Assembly (NCBI GenBank): GCA_013298545.1
Contig: JAAFIA010000026.1
Location: forward strand, 1 to 51,873
Source: Bacteroidota bacterium
Lineage (GTDB): Bacteria > Bacteroidota > Bacteroidia > Palsa-965
Direction of reading: 5' to 3'
DNA: 51,873 nucleotides
Part shown: positions 33,566 through 40,716 of the stretch, in pieces
Layout of the letters: every line of letters begins with the position of its first letter
Position numbering within the stretch: the first letter of the stretch is position 1
Translations under genes and position numbers: made by a program
The notes under the pieces: model-generated
What the model was told of the DNA's origin: nothing
Databases searched by the model: none
What the model saw: only the letters and a program-made list of their open reading frames with translations

Positions 33566-33587
33566 ACGACACCAATTATTCGGGGTT

Positions 33588-33623
33588 ATCATTCCCGCGC
33601 ACCTCGCAGCGCGCGGGAGTGAT
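33588..33623 (-). other. Strong hairpin at the rsr stop codon
   Basis: 13-bp inverted repeat ATCATTCCCGCGC / GCGCGGGAGTGAT with one mismatch, overlapping the rsr stop. There is no T run, so it may stop 3' exonucleases or mark the processing boundary between the rsr mRNA and the tRNA-like array. Confidence 0.55.
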
Positions 33624-35143
33624 TACAATTCAATCGATTCAATTGCATCAAGTGTCTGACCACCTGCCTCGATGGATGCAAGCACATCGAAAATTTTATC
33701 AGACCAACCTGCGATGAGAAATACATCGTTCTTGTTGATTTGGAGTGGAGCGTTTCCGTATCCGGCCAAATCAAAAATGTACAACTTCGCTTGTGGTGCG
33801 ATTTTTTTATAATCGGTCCATGCTTTTTGCATCGAGTCGAAACCAATATTGCTGTTCCAGATTTGCGTATCGGTGAAGACAAAAACTTTATCTACTACCC
33901 GACCACGTTGCACCAAATCGCGAACAACTAAATGTCCGTTTGTGGAGTAGCCAACTTCGCCTTCGCGACGGTGAAACTCAAGCACATTCGCAAGTACGTT
34001 TGTTTTTGCAACGGCTATTGTTTTCCAAACATCACCAAACATGCCTACTGCAACATTTTTGCAACGCACTTGCAAAAGCATACCAAGCAAAAGACCGATG
34101 TCGTAATTCTGAATCGTACTTTTTGCGCTGATGTTTCGCTGCATGGATCCTGAAACGTCGCACGCAATAACTACGCGTGTGTTGTTTTCAAAACCAGCAA
34201 TGTTTGCTGCGCTATTCAATGCGGCTACATCAACGGCGGCCATCAATGCTTTGGCTTGTGGCTGAGGCATTTTTGACAATTCGCGGTATGCAGACAAAAA
34301 TCGAAATGGCAATTGCTTTGAACGTTTAACTTGTTCTGCATCGCTAATTTGCGCTGCAAGTTTCAAGATATGATCAAACGAAACGTTTGCTTCAACGATG
34401 TTTCGCATGTTACGAAGCAAGGCCATGTAACCAATTTTTCCGCTATCGATCAACTCTTCCCATTTGTTAGTAAACGCTTTTTGTCGTGCATCAGCTGATT
34501 CAAATTTTTGCTGACCTAAAGCCGACAATTCGGTTTCCCAAGTGTAAGGCGTTGCGAGTGTATCGTTTGCAATTTTGTTGAACAAGTTTTGCTGTGTTTC
34601 GTCTTTCGCTTTTGGGTGAACGAGAAACAAGGCATCGCGAAGTTTAACGGCCGCATCGCGGTTGTATTTTGCAAACTGATATTCATCAAACTTGTTGAAC
34701 GACTGGCGAAGTCCTGATTGAATTTGCTTCGAGAGCTTATTCAGTTTTTTAACTTCTTTGCGTTCGTTGGCCAATTGGTAGTAAGCCAAAAGTTCGGTGA
34801 TTTCATCGGCGCGCTGAACAACACGGCTCGTCAATGTCGAAACAAGATTTGTTCCGCGGTGTACTTTGGCAAGTTCAACGGTCAAGACCAATGGAACAGA
34901 ACGCAAGTACATTTTTTCACGCGCATAAACCGCGAGTTTTGCAACAAATGCTGGATCGTTTTTGGCGACAAGGTTACGAAGACGTTCGAGGCGTTCGCCA
35001 CCGGTTTCGTAAAATTTATCGCTGAGCGTAGTGGTTACCGTTGCTGCATACAAATCGGTTTTAGGATTGTATTGAAATGCTTGCGCGCCTTCGGCATTGG
35101 TAACTTTTTCAGCTTTGTTTCGATTTCGAAGATTGAAGAACAT
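33623..35143 (-). CDS. rsr: Ro60/Rsr orthologue (TROVE + vWA domain RNA-binding protein)
   Basis: 506 aa. The N-terminal TROVE module (~1-330) is a ring of helical repeats that holds misfolded RNA ends and Y RNAs: LERLRNLVAKNDPAFVAKLAVYAREKMYLRSVPLVLTVELA (seen in part), MALLRNMRNIVEANV, LPFRFLSAYRELSK. The C-terminal vWA-like domain (~335-500) has an intact MIDAS DxSxS in ACDVSGSMQ and later FVFTDTQIWN. Bacterial Rsr works with Y RNA and exonucleases in RNA quality control, and in some species sits in an operon with rtcB. Here it heads a minus-strand unit with ~25 tRNA-like RNAs, a TPR protein and RtcB. No gene for PNPase or RtcR is nearby. Confidence 0.93.
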   Translation of the reverse strand: MFFNLRNRNKAEKVTNAEGAQAFQYNPKTDLYAATVTTTLSDKFYETGGERLERLRNLVAKNDPAFVAKLAVYAREKMYLRSVPLVLTVELAKVHRGTNLVSTLTSRVVQRADEITELLAYYQLANERKEVKKLNKLSKQIQSGLRQSFNKFDEYQFAKYNRDAAVKLRDALFLVHPKAKDETQQNLFNKIANDTLATPYTWETELSALGQQKFESADARQKAFTNKWEELIDSGKIGYMALLRNMRNIVEANVSFDHILKLAAQISDAEQVKRSKQLPFRFLSAYRELSKMPQPQAKALMAAVDVAALNSAANIAGFENNTRVVIACDVSGSMQRNISAKSTIQNYDIGLLLGMLLQVRCKNVAVGMFGDVWKTIAVAKTNVLANVLEFHRREGEVGYSTNGHLVVRDLVQRGRVVDKVFVFTDTQIWNSNIGFDSMQKAWTDYKKIAPQAKLYIFDLAGYGNAPLQINKNDVFLIAGWSDKIFDVLASIEAGGQTLDAIESIEL

Positions 35144-35191
35144 GGGATTGTATGTTTAATTTTTTTTGACGATTTTGATTTTTCAGGCCAT

Positions 35192-35229
35192 AAAAAAACC
35201 CGATCTTACTGGATGAGCAGGACCGGGTT
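35192..35229 (-). terminator. Terminator/attenuator hairpin directly before rsr
   Basis: Minus strand: AACCCGGTC, 15-nt loop, GATCGGGTT, then TTTTT. It starts 22 nt after the stop of the 50-aa ORF and ends 48 nt before the rsr ATG. With no clear promoter in between, rsr must be reached by read-through, so this looks like an attenuator. Confidence 0.7.
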
Positions 35230-35251
35230 GGATTTCGGAGGAGAAAAGGAT

Positions 35252-35404
35252 TTAGGTTTTCTCAATCGGAATGAACTCAGTTCCTGAAAAGCGGAGGCGA
35301 TCGCCTGCTTCAATTTGCACAAACGCCATAAACAGCTCGGGCTTGTATGAGCCAGAGTCGGCAGCCTTGTGCCAATAACTGTTTATTCTTGAAAAATTAT
35401 TCAT
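35252..35404 (-). CDS. Small ORF upstream of rsr (50 aa)
   Basis: Product MNNFSRINSYWHKAADSGSY.. ending SGTEFIPIEKT; soluble, mixed charge, protein-like composition. It lies between two terminator-like hairpins in the rsr leader. Its stop is exactly 22 nt before the second hairpin, the same distance as between the 32-aa ORF and the first hairpin. It could be a true small protein of the repair system or a regulatory leader ORF. No family recognised. An in-frame ATG at 35524 would give 90 aa but would read through the first hairpin. Confidence 0.5.
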   Translation of the reverse strand: MNNFSRINSYWHKAADSGSYKPELFMAFVQIEAGDRLRFSGTEFIPIEKT

Positions 35405-35431
35405 GCGGTTGTTTGGTTTTAAAAATTTGGA

Positions 35432-35461
35432 TAAAAAAATACCCGGCTTTTTCGGGCCGGG
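35432..35461 (-). terminator. Terminator/attenuator hairpin in the rsr leader
   Basis: Minus strand: CCCGGC, loop CCGAAAAA, GCCGGG, then TATTTTTTT. It begins 22 nt after the stop of the 32-aa ORF. Confidence 0.75.
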
Positions 35462-35481
35462 CGTGTTATTTATGCTGCAAC

Positions 35482-35497
35482 ATTCATGCGCATGAAT
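35482..35497. repeat. Perfect 16-bp palindrome over the end of the 32-aa ORF
   Basis: ATTCATGCGCATGAAT; the ORF's stop codon lies inside it. As RNA it could form a short hairpin that competes with the terminator downstream; as DNA it could bind a dimeric regulator. Confidence 0.45.
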
Positions 35498-35582
35498 TAC
35501 AATACCGGCCACAGGCACGATCAAAGGGCATATTGCCTAGCTCTGATCTGCGTGCTATTGATTGTTTGCTGTGGCGTAACAT
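35484..35582 (-). CDS. Leader ORF of the rsr unit (32 aa)
   Basis: First ORF after the strong promoter, about 29 nt from the likely transcription start. It begins MLRHSKQSIARRSELG and ends ACGRYCNSCA, with three Cys codons among its last eight. Its stop is 22 nt before a terminator hairpin, the geometry of a leader-peptide attenuator. A role as a translated sensor (ribosome stalling when a tRNA is cut or missing) is inference; it may also be a small Cys-containing protein. Confidence 0.45.
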   Translation of the reverse strand: MLRHSKQSIARRSELGNMPFDRACGRYCNSCA

Positions 35583-35617
35583 GATGTTTTGTTTTTTTAT
35601 TTTCTGTGATTGCGCTG

Positions 35618-35650
35618 CAAAGATATGATCGGATTTTTTAATAAAACAAA
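35618..35650 (-). promoter_or_regulatory. Promoter of the rsr / tRNA-like array / rtcB unit
   Basis: Minus strand TTTG (35647-35650) and TATCTTTG (35618-35625), 21 nt apart: exact boxes of the Bacteroidota consensus. No sigma-54 type GG-N10-GC element, as used in enterobacterial RNA-repair operons, was noticed here. Confidence 0.6.
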
Positions 35651-35749
35651 TCTTTTTGAAAAATATTTTTTTTCGTGCCAAGTGTAGTAGTGTTGAAACG
35701 CTTTCCTGTAAAGGGATTCAGCGGCATAAAAAATTTTTTAAAAAAATAC

Positions 35750-35809
35750 GCCTCGCGCGTGTGCGATGTGCGTGGGCGTAACGCGCAGGTGTATGCGCGT
35801 ACGCGAGGC
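35750..35809 (-). ncRNA. GC-rich structured element, possible small RNA
   Basis: Closing stem GCCTCGCG / CGCGAGGC (8 bp) around 44 nt of GC-rich sequence with further pairing potential (TGCG..CGCA). On the minus strand it is followed by GTATTTTTTT. It stands out from the AT-rich surroundings and lies ~100 bases upstream of the rsr-unit promoter. It could be a Y-RNA-like or other small RNA, or a second terminator. Confidence 0.35.
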
Positions 35810-35825
35810 AGAAAAATTGGGGCAT

Positions 35826-35861
35826 AAAAAAACACCCGTTCAGCAATTCCGAACGGGTGTT
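35826..35861 (-). terminator. Terminator of the 35882 gene
   Basis: 11-bp stem AACACCCGTTC / GAACGGGTGTT, 9-nt loop, T run on the minus strand, 20 bases after the stop codon. Confidence 0.85.
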
Positions 35862-35881
35862 TTGAATTTTTTAGAATTGAC

Positions 35882-36478
35882 TTAGCGAACAATTATATTT
35901 TTAGAGAAATAATTTTGGTCAGAGCAAGCCACGATGTGATAGGTAACTCCTTTGGTGAGTTCTTCTTCTAAATCAAGAACAGCAAGTGGATCAGAGCTTG
36001 AGGTGATTTCAATTTTTGAAAAATATTCGGCACCACTTTGATCGCGCACAACAACGAGAATGCCATCAGAACTTGTGTTCGAGTTTTTCACGTCAGTAAC
36101 GGTAGGTGATACACCTTTCCCATCCATAAATTTGACAGGAACCATGTTTGAGTAGCGAACTTGTCCGGCGTTGTCAACAAGACGCAAACGGTAATAAGAT
36201 AAACCATCAAATGGCAGAAAATCGGTCTCTAGAAATTCAACTTGCGATGTGCTGGCTTGTGTGCGCGAAACCTCAATAAATTCATTGCCATTTTTCGAAC
36301 GTTCAACAATGTAATTCCCAGACGTAAATTGTGTGTCGGGTGTCCACGTTAATTGAACATAAGCACCATTGGGAACTGCGTTTAAACTATTCAACGTGAT
36401 TGTTTCTTGCAGCTTATTTTGTGCCCATGAAGCACCAAGAATGGAAGTAAAAACGAGACTGAAAAAAAACTTTTTCAT
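35882..36478 (-). CDS. Secreted fibronectin-III-like protein with possible T9SS tail
   Basis: 198 aa. Signal peptide MKKFFFSLVFTSILGASWAQ. Residues ~25-110 look like an Fn3-type beta-sandwich (VQLTWTPDTQFTSGNYIVERS, FDGLSYYRLRLVDNAGQVRYS). The C-terminal ~80 residues end YFSKNIIVR, like short type A T9SS sorting tails. Such proteins are usually surface or secreted; ligand unknown. Single gene with its own terminator, divergent from the hydrolase gene at 36604. Confidence 0.7.
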   Translation of the reverse strand: MKKFFFSLVFTSILGASWAQNKLQETITLNSLNAVPNGAYVQLTWTPDTQFTSGNYIVERSKNGNEFIEVSRTQASTSQVEFLETDFLPFDGLSYYRLRLVDNAGQVRYSNMVPVKFMDGKGVSPTVTDVKNSNTSSDGILVVVRDQSGAEYFSKIEITSSSDPLAVLDLEEELTKGVTYHIVACSDQNYFSKNIIVR

Positions 36479-36603
36479 GATCTTTTTTGTATTCGGGGGC
36501 GTTCAACTCTAACAAATATAGAAAAGTCTGTGATATATGCTAATGTTCCTGATTTTGAAGTTTTTAACATGGTGTGTTCAAACACAATAATTACCTTGCA
36601 GAC

Positions 36604-37482
36604 ATGAAAATCAGGTGGATGCCATCGCTTAAGTTCGTCTTTGTTTTTGCTCTGTTTGTCGATGGAATGGTGCTTCTGTCGGGTTGTTTTCGGAAATACA
36701 TCATGACTGATCGTGAAATTGAAGCGCATTATCAAGCGTTGAAAATTCGCCCTCGATTTTCTTTTGATACGCTAAGTTCTGGACGCAAAATCCATTATGC
36801 TGAAGCGGGAAACGATTCGATGCCTTTGCTTGTATTTATTCATGGCGCACCGGGTGCATGGTATGGCTACATGAATTACGTGGATGATTCGATCTTGCAA
36901 AAACGATTTCACATACTTGCTATCGACCGTCCGGGTTATGGAAAATCGGACTACGGAAAATCACTTGTCTCCATTGCAGAACAAGCCGAATCGCTTGCGC
37001 CATTGATTGCAAAAAAGAAAAATAAACAACACGTTATTTTAGTTGGCCGTTCGTATGGCGGGCCAGTTGCTGCGCATGTTGCCATCAGTCATCCTGAACT
37101 AGCAGACGCTGTTATCCTGCTTGCGCCCGCGCTCGATCCCACGCACGAAAAATTCTGGTGGTTTAGCAAACCCGCCAATTCACGCATCATGCGGTGGATG
37201 TTGCCCAAAGCAGTCAATGTGGCATCTGACGAAAAATTTGCACACGTTGCCGAACTCACGGCCATGCTTCCGCTTTGGGCAAAACTAAAAACACCCGTTA
37301 CCGTTGTGCAAGGAAGCGAAGATCAAATTGTTGATACTACTAATTTCTCATTTGCAAAGCGCGTTATTCCTGCATCCAATGCACGTTTTATTTGGCTCAA
37401 AGGCGAAGATCATTTCATTGCGGCCCATCAGCCCGAGTTTGTCAAACAATTGATTTTTCAATACGTCGATTCGTTGAAATAA
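36604..37482 (+). CDS. Alpha/beta-hydrolase lipoprotein
   Basis: 292 aa. The N-terminus carries a hydrophobic segment ending VLLSGC, a lipobox, so it is probably membrane anchored. Alpha/beta-hydrolase features: HGAPGAW (oxyanion HG), DRPGYGKSD, nucleophile Ser in GRSYGG, acid in QGSEDQIVD and catalytic His in KGEDHFI. Likely an esterase, lipase or proline-iminopeptidase-like enzyme; substrate unknown. ATG at 36604 is chosen over an upstream in-frame ATG because the signal starts there. Confidence 0.82.
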   Translation: MKIRWMPSLKFVFVFALFVDGMVLLSGCFRKYIMTDREIEAHYQALKIRPRFSFDTLSSGRKIHYAEAGNDSMPLLVFIHGAPGAWYGYMNYVDDSILQKRFHILAIDRPGYGKSDYGKSLVSIAEQAESLAPLIAKKKNKQHVILVGRSYGGPVAAHVAISHPELADAVILLAPALDPTHEKFWWFSKPANSRIMRWMLPKAVNVASDEKFAHVAELTAMLPLWAKLKTPVTVVQGSEDQIVDTTNFSFAKRVIPASNARFIWLKGEDHFIAAHQPEFVKQLIFQYVDSLK

Positions 37483-37506
37483 ATCCATTTCATGCCGCTT
37501 TCGGAT

Positions 37507-37514
37507 TATCTTTG
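37507..37514 (+). promoter_or_regulatory. -7 box close to the endonuclease gene start
   Basis: TATCTTTG ends 4 bases before the ATG at 37519, so a transcript from it would be leaderless. The -33 region is weak. Confidence 0.35.
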
Positions 37515-37518
37515 AAGC

Positions 37519-38553
37519 ATGAAAAAAATGGCCCTTCTTGCTTCATTTGCATTTCTTTTTTTTGCTTCCTGCGCGGATGCACAACCGCCCGTAAAAAAAA
37601 CAAAAGAAACAATTCGTATCGCATTTTATAATGTCGAAAATTTGTACGATACCAAAGACGATCCGAAGGTCAAAGACGAAGAATTTCTTCCTGACGGAAA
37701 AAACAAATGGACCGAAGAACGCTATAAAACGAAGCTCGATAATTTAGCGAAAGTCATTCTCGCGATTGGCGATGGAAAAGGCCCAGCAATTCTTGGTATG
37801 GCTGAAGTTGAAAATAAAGGCGTACTCGAAGACTTGACTCAAAAAACAGCATTGAAAGAACAACAGTACGGCATCGTGCATTACGATTCTCCCGATGGGC
37901 GTGGAATCGACGTTGCGATGATTTATAAAAAAGCAAAATTTCAAGTGCTCGATTCCAAATCATTAACCATGCCTAAGCTATCCGATACACTCCTGCCTAC
38001 GCGCGATGTCTTGCTCGTCAAAGGAATTGTTGGTGGTCGCGATACACTTTACATCATGGTCAATCATTGGCCTTCGCGTAGAAATGGCACAACCGAAAGC
38101 GAACAAAGACGCATTGTTGCCGCAAACTTTATCAAACACATTGAAGATAGTTTGCAAAAAGAAAATCCAAACGCACAAGTCTTGGCTATGGGCGATTTAA
38201 ACGATGAACCAACAGATGAAAGTCTTCGCGGAATTACACATGCTGCCGATCAAACACGACAAGATGGATTTGTAAACATGATGTGGTCGTTGAAGAAAAA
38301 TGGCGACGGTACACATTATTACAAAGGTGAAAAAAGCATGTTTGATCAGATTTTAGTTTCGCCATCGTTACTCCGTAAGCGCGGTTATTATACCGAAGAA
38401 TCAAATGCGCGCATCTTCCGGCCAGATTGGGTGATGGGCGAAGTGTATAAAGGCGATCCGCCTTCGCCGATGCGTACATTTGCGGGCAGCCGTTATCTCG
38501 GCGGATATAGCGACCATCTAGCCGTTTATATTGATCTTGTCTTTTCGAAATAG
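37519..38553 (+). CDS. Secreted endonuclease/exonuclease/phosphatase-family protein
   Basis: 344 aa. Signal peptide MKKMALLASFAFLFFASCADAQ, with a possible lipobox Cys at ~18. EEP-fold motifs: FYNVENLYDT (metal Asn), MAEVENK (metal Glu), HYDSPDGRGIDVAM, VNHWPSRRNG, GDLNDEPTD and the final SDHLAVY with catalytic Asp-His. This family hydrolyses phosphodiesters in DNA, RNA or lipids; in the periplasm of Bacteroidota a nuclease or phospholipase-like role is likely. 36 bases after the hydrolase gene and 17 bases before the helicase gene. Confidence 0.87.
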   Translation: MKKMALLASFAFLFFASCADAQPPVKKTKETIRIAFYNVENLYDTKDDPKVKDEEFLPDGKNKWTEERYKTKLDNLAKVILAIGDGKGPAILGMAEVENKGVLEDLTQKTALKEQQYGIVHYDSPDGRGIDVAMIYKKAKFQVLDSKSLTMPKLSDTLLPTRDVLLVKGIVGGRDTLYIMVNHWPSRRNGTTESEQRRIVAANFIKHIEDSLQKENPNAQVLAMGDLNDEPTDESLRGITHAADQTRQDGFVNMMWSLKKNGDGTHYYKGEKSMFDQILVSPSLLRKRGYYTEESNARIFRPDWVMGEVYKGDPPSPMRTFAGSRYLGGYSDHLAVYIDLVFSK

Positions 38554-38568
38554 TTGATCTATCAAATA
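38551..38568. repeat. TAGTTGAT-type palindrome at the endonuclease stop
   Basis: TAGTTGATCTATCAAATA overlaps the TAG stop of the endonuclease gene and precedes the helicase start; partial copy of the palindrome family seen at 27926, 30978 and 47221. Confidence 0.4.
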
Positions 38569-38570
38569 TT

Positions 38571-40517
38571 ATGTCGTCTGCACGTGAATCGCTTTTGCGA
38601 TTGGTCGATTTGTTGTCTTTAGAAAAGACAGAAGATCATAAGCAATACCTCGAACAGTTTGAACGCCACAGCATTGCGGCGCGCCGTAAGAATGGCGTAA
38701 CGTGGTATCCAGTGGTAATCAGTTCCGAAGAAATTGGCCCTAGCGATAACCTCATCATTGAGATCGAACGGACACAGGGTCAAAATGAACTGCACCAATT
38801 TTCAAACGGAAAAGTAATCGAGATTTTTAGCAATACGGGCGATAAAGAGGCGGAATTTTGGAAACTTAACGGAACAGTTCGGAATGCCATTGGAAATAAA
38901 ATGCGCATTGCGTTGAATGTGGATGAATTGCCTGGCTGGACTGATCGGGGAAAATTAGGCATCAATTTATTGTTTGATGAAAATAGTTACCGCGAAATGC
39001 TCATCGCGATTCAAAAAACGATTGATGCAGATCGCTCACGCTTGGCCGAATTGCGCGATATTATTTATGGCGATAAACCAGCAACATTTGAAAAAAAGGA
39101 TGAAAATATTATCGTTCATAGTTTAAATCGTTCGCAAAACGAAGCCTTACGAAATGTTGTTGCAGCAAATGATGTAGCCATCATCCACGGGCCTCCAGGA
39201 ACTGGAAAAACAACAACGCTTGTTCAAGCCATTCGGTTGACGTTGATGAAAGAAAAGCAAGTTTTAGTTTGTAGTCCAAGCAATACGGCCGTTGATTTGC
39301 TTACCGAAAAATTATCGCGCGAAGGAATTAATGTCTTGCGCCTTGGCCATCCCGCGCGCATTTCAGACGATGTGTTAAATAATACATTGGATGTTAAAAT
39401 GACGCGACATGCTTCGTACAAAGATTTAAAAGCGTACCGTAAAAAAGCAGAAGAGTATTTTTCGTTAGCCAAAAAATACAAGCGAAGCTTTGGCCATCAA
39501 GAACGCGAACAACGGAATTTACTTTATACCGAAGCTCGTCAATTGTTGAAAGATGCCGTTGCGTTGGAAGATTATATTTTGTGGGAACAATTTGAACAAG
39601 CACAAGTGATCGCTTGCACGCCTGTGGTGTCGTCGGGCAAGCTCATGCGCGACAAACGATTTGGAACAGTGTTTATAGACGAAGCGGCGCAAGCACTTGA
39701 GCCTATGAGTTGGATTCCGATTACACGGGCCGAACGTGTTGTTTTTGCAGGAGATCATTGCCAGTTGCCACCAACTGTAAAATCGAAAAAAGCCGAAGAT
39801 GGTGGTTTAAAATTTACGTTGTTTGAACGCGTTGTGAAAACGCAACCCTTAGCCACTGTTCTCTTGCAAACACAATACCGCATGCACGAGCACATCATGG
39901 GTTTTTCAAACCGTCAGTTTTACGAAAGTAAATTGCTTGCTGATGCTACGGTAAAAGAACATGCGCTTACGCACGATGAAGCAGAAGATTTGCTCGTGCG
40001 TCCGGTTGAATTTATTGATACAGCAGGTTGTGGTTTCAACGAACAACAAAATCCTGAATCGTTGAGCCTGAGCAATCCAGAAGAAGGCGATTTGTTGTTG
40101 AAACAATTAGGTCGTTTGTTAAAGCAATACGATCAAAACCATACGGAAAAATTGACCATTGGGATTATTGCGCCATACAAACAGCAAACAGAATATCTGA
40201 CAGAACGTTTAGAACAACAAGAGTGGAAAAACGATAGCCCACATCACTTTGCCGTAAAAACGGTTGACGGATTTCAAGGGCAAGAGCGCGATGTGATGTG
40301 CATTAGTTTGGTGCGTAGCAATGATGCTGGCGATATTGGTTTTTTAGCCGATACGCGGCGCATGAATGTTGCGCTTACACGCGCACGAAAAAAACTGCTC
40401 GTTTTTGGCGACAGTGCGACACTTGCCAATCATGGATTTTACAAAGCCTTTTTAGATTATGTCGAGGAAATTGGAGCTTACAAAAGTGCGTGGGAGATAC
40501 TGTACGAACCCGAGTAA
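38571..40517 (+). CDS. Superfamily 1 DNA/RNA helicase (IGHMBP2/Upf1-like)
   Basis: 648 aa. An N-terminal beta-barrel-like region (~1-190) precedes two RecA-like domains. Walker A GPPGTGKTTT at ~209-218, TNTAVDLL-like PSNTAVDLLTEKL, Walker B FIDEAAQALEP, AGDHCQLPPT (motif III), QYRMHEHIM (motif IV), TVDGFQGQERDV (motif V) and NVALTRARKKLLVFGD (motif VI). The set is that of the Upf1/SMUBP-2 branch, which unwinds RNA or DNA 5' to 3'. Its exact role in Bacteroidota is not established. Confidence 0.9.
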   Translation: MSSARESLLRLVDLLSLEKTEDHKQYLEQFERHSIAARRKNGVTWYPVVISSEEIGPSDNLIIEIERTQGQNELHQFSNGKVIEIFSNTGDKEAEFWKLNGTVRNAIGNKMRIALNVDELPGWTDRGKLGINLLFDENSYREMLIAIQKTIDADRSRLAELRDIIYGDKPATFEKKDENIIVHSLNRSQNEALRNVVAANDVAIIHGPPGTGKTTTLVQAIRLTLMKEKQVLVCSPSNTAVDLLTEKLSREGINVLRLGHPARISDDVLNNTLDVKMTRHASYKDLKAYRKKAEEYFSLAKKYKRSFGHQEREQRNLLYTEARQLLKDAVALEDYILWEQFEQAQVIACTPVVSSGKLMRDKRFGTVFIDEAAQALEPMSWIPITRAERVVFAGDHCQLPPTVKSKKAEDGGLKFTLFERVVKTQPLATVLLQTQYRMHEHIMGFSNRQFYESKLLADATVKEHALTHDEAEDLLVRPVEFIDTAGCGFNEQQNPESLSLSNPEEGDLLLKQLGRLLKQYDQNHTEKLTIGIIAPYKQQTEYLTERLEQQEWKNDSPHHFAVKTVDGFQGQERDVMCISLVRSNDAGDIGFLADTRRMNVALTRARKKLLVFGDSATLANHGFYKAFLDYVEEIGAYKSAWEILYEPE

Positions 40518-40520
40518 AAC

Positions 40521-40716
40521 TTAGAAGCTGTTTGAAATTTGTCCCGAAGCATCTGGATTGAGAATTGTTATGATGGATTTTTGTGCCAGACGAGGCGCGT
40601 TTTGCAGGCCATAGTAGAACGACTAAGGTCAAAAAACGCAACGAAGTATGGTGCAAAAAGACACATAACAATTCCGAGGCTTCGGAACGAAGGATGAAAT
40701 TTAAACAGCTTCTTAA
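40521..40716. mobile_element. MITE-like element with terminal inverted repeats
   Basis: About 195 bp. The left end TTAGAAGCTGTTTGAAATTT matches the reverse complement of the right end AAATTTAAACAGCTTCTTAA with one gap and one mismatch. The inside can form a long imperfect hairpin (TTTTTGTGCCAGAC ... GTATGGTGCAAAAA and CGCGTTTT ... AAAAACGC). No coding capacity. Its right end supplies the stop codon of the polyprenyl synthase gene. Confidence 0.65.

Larger units (their letters stand above)
32322..33572 (-). repeat. Five copies of a ~24-nt element in the rsr-proximal half of the array
   Basis: Minus-strand consensus RTGYCGTAGAGATGGNATACTTCG (written here with ambiguity). Copies: 33549-33572, 33144-33167, 33013-33035, 32732-32754 and 32322-32344. 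Four lie at or just before the 5' end of a tRNA-like element; the copy at 33013 stands alone. None occurs in the rtcB-proximal half. Confidence 0.6.

Noticed and set aside
29700-33600. Many plus-strand ORFs opposite the tRNA-like array, with peptides such as AGLEPTRP or GIEPPTCC
   Set aside because: These are the well-known spurious translations of tRNA T-arms read on the wrong strand; they match tRNA positions exactly and are not genes.
35638-35892. 84-codon minus-strand ORF over the 35826 terminator and GC-rich hairpin
   Set aside because: It crosses a strong terminator and a palindromic RNA element, and its Arg/Thr/Phe-rich product has no protein-like pattern.
35600-35900. Sigma-54 promoter and RtcR control of the repair unit
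   Set aside because: No GG-N10-GC element and no rtcR gene noticed; a standard Bacteroidota promoter fits better.
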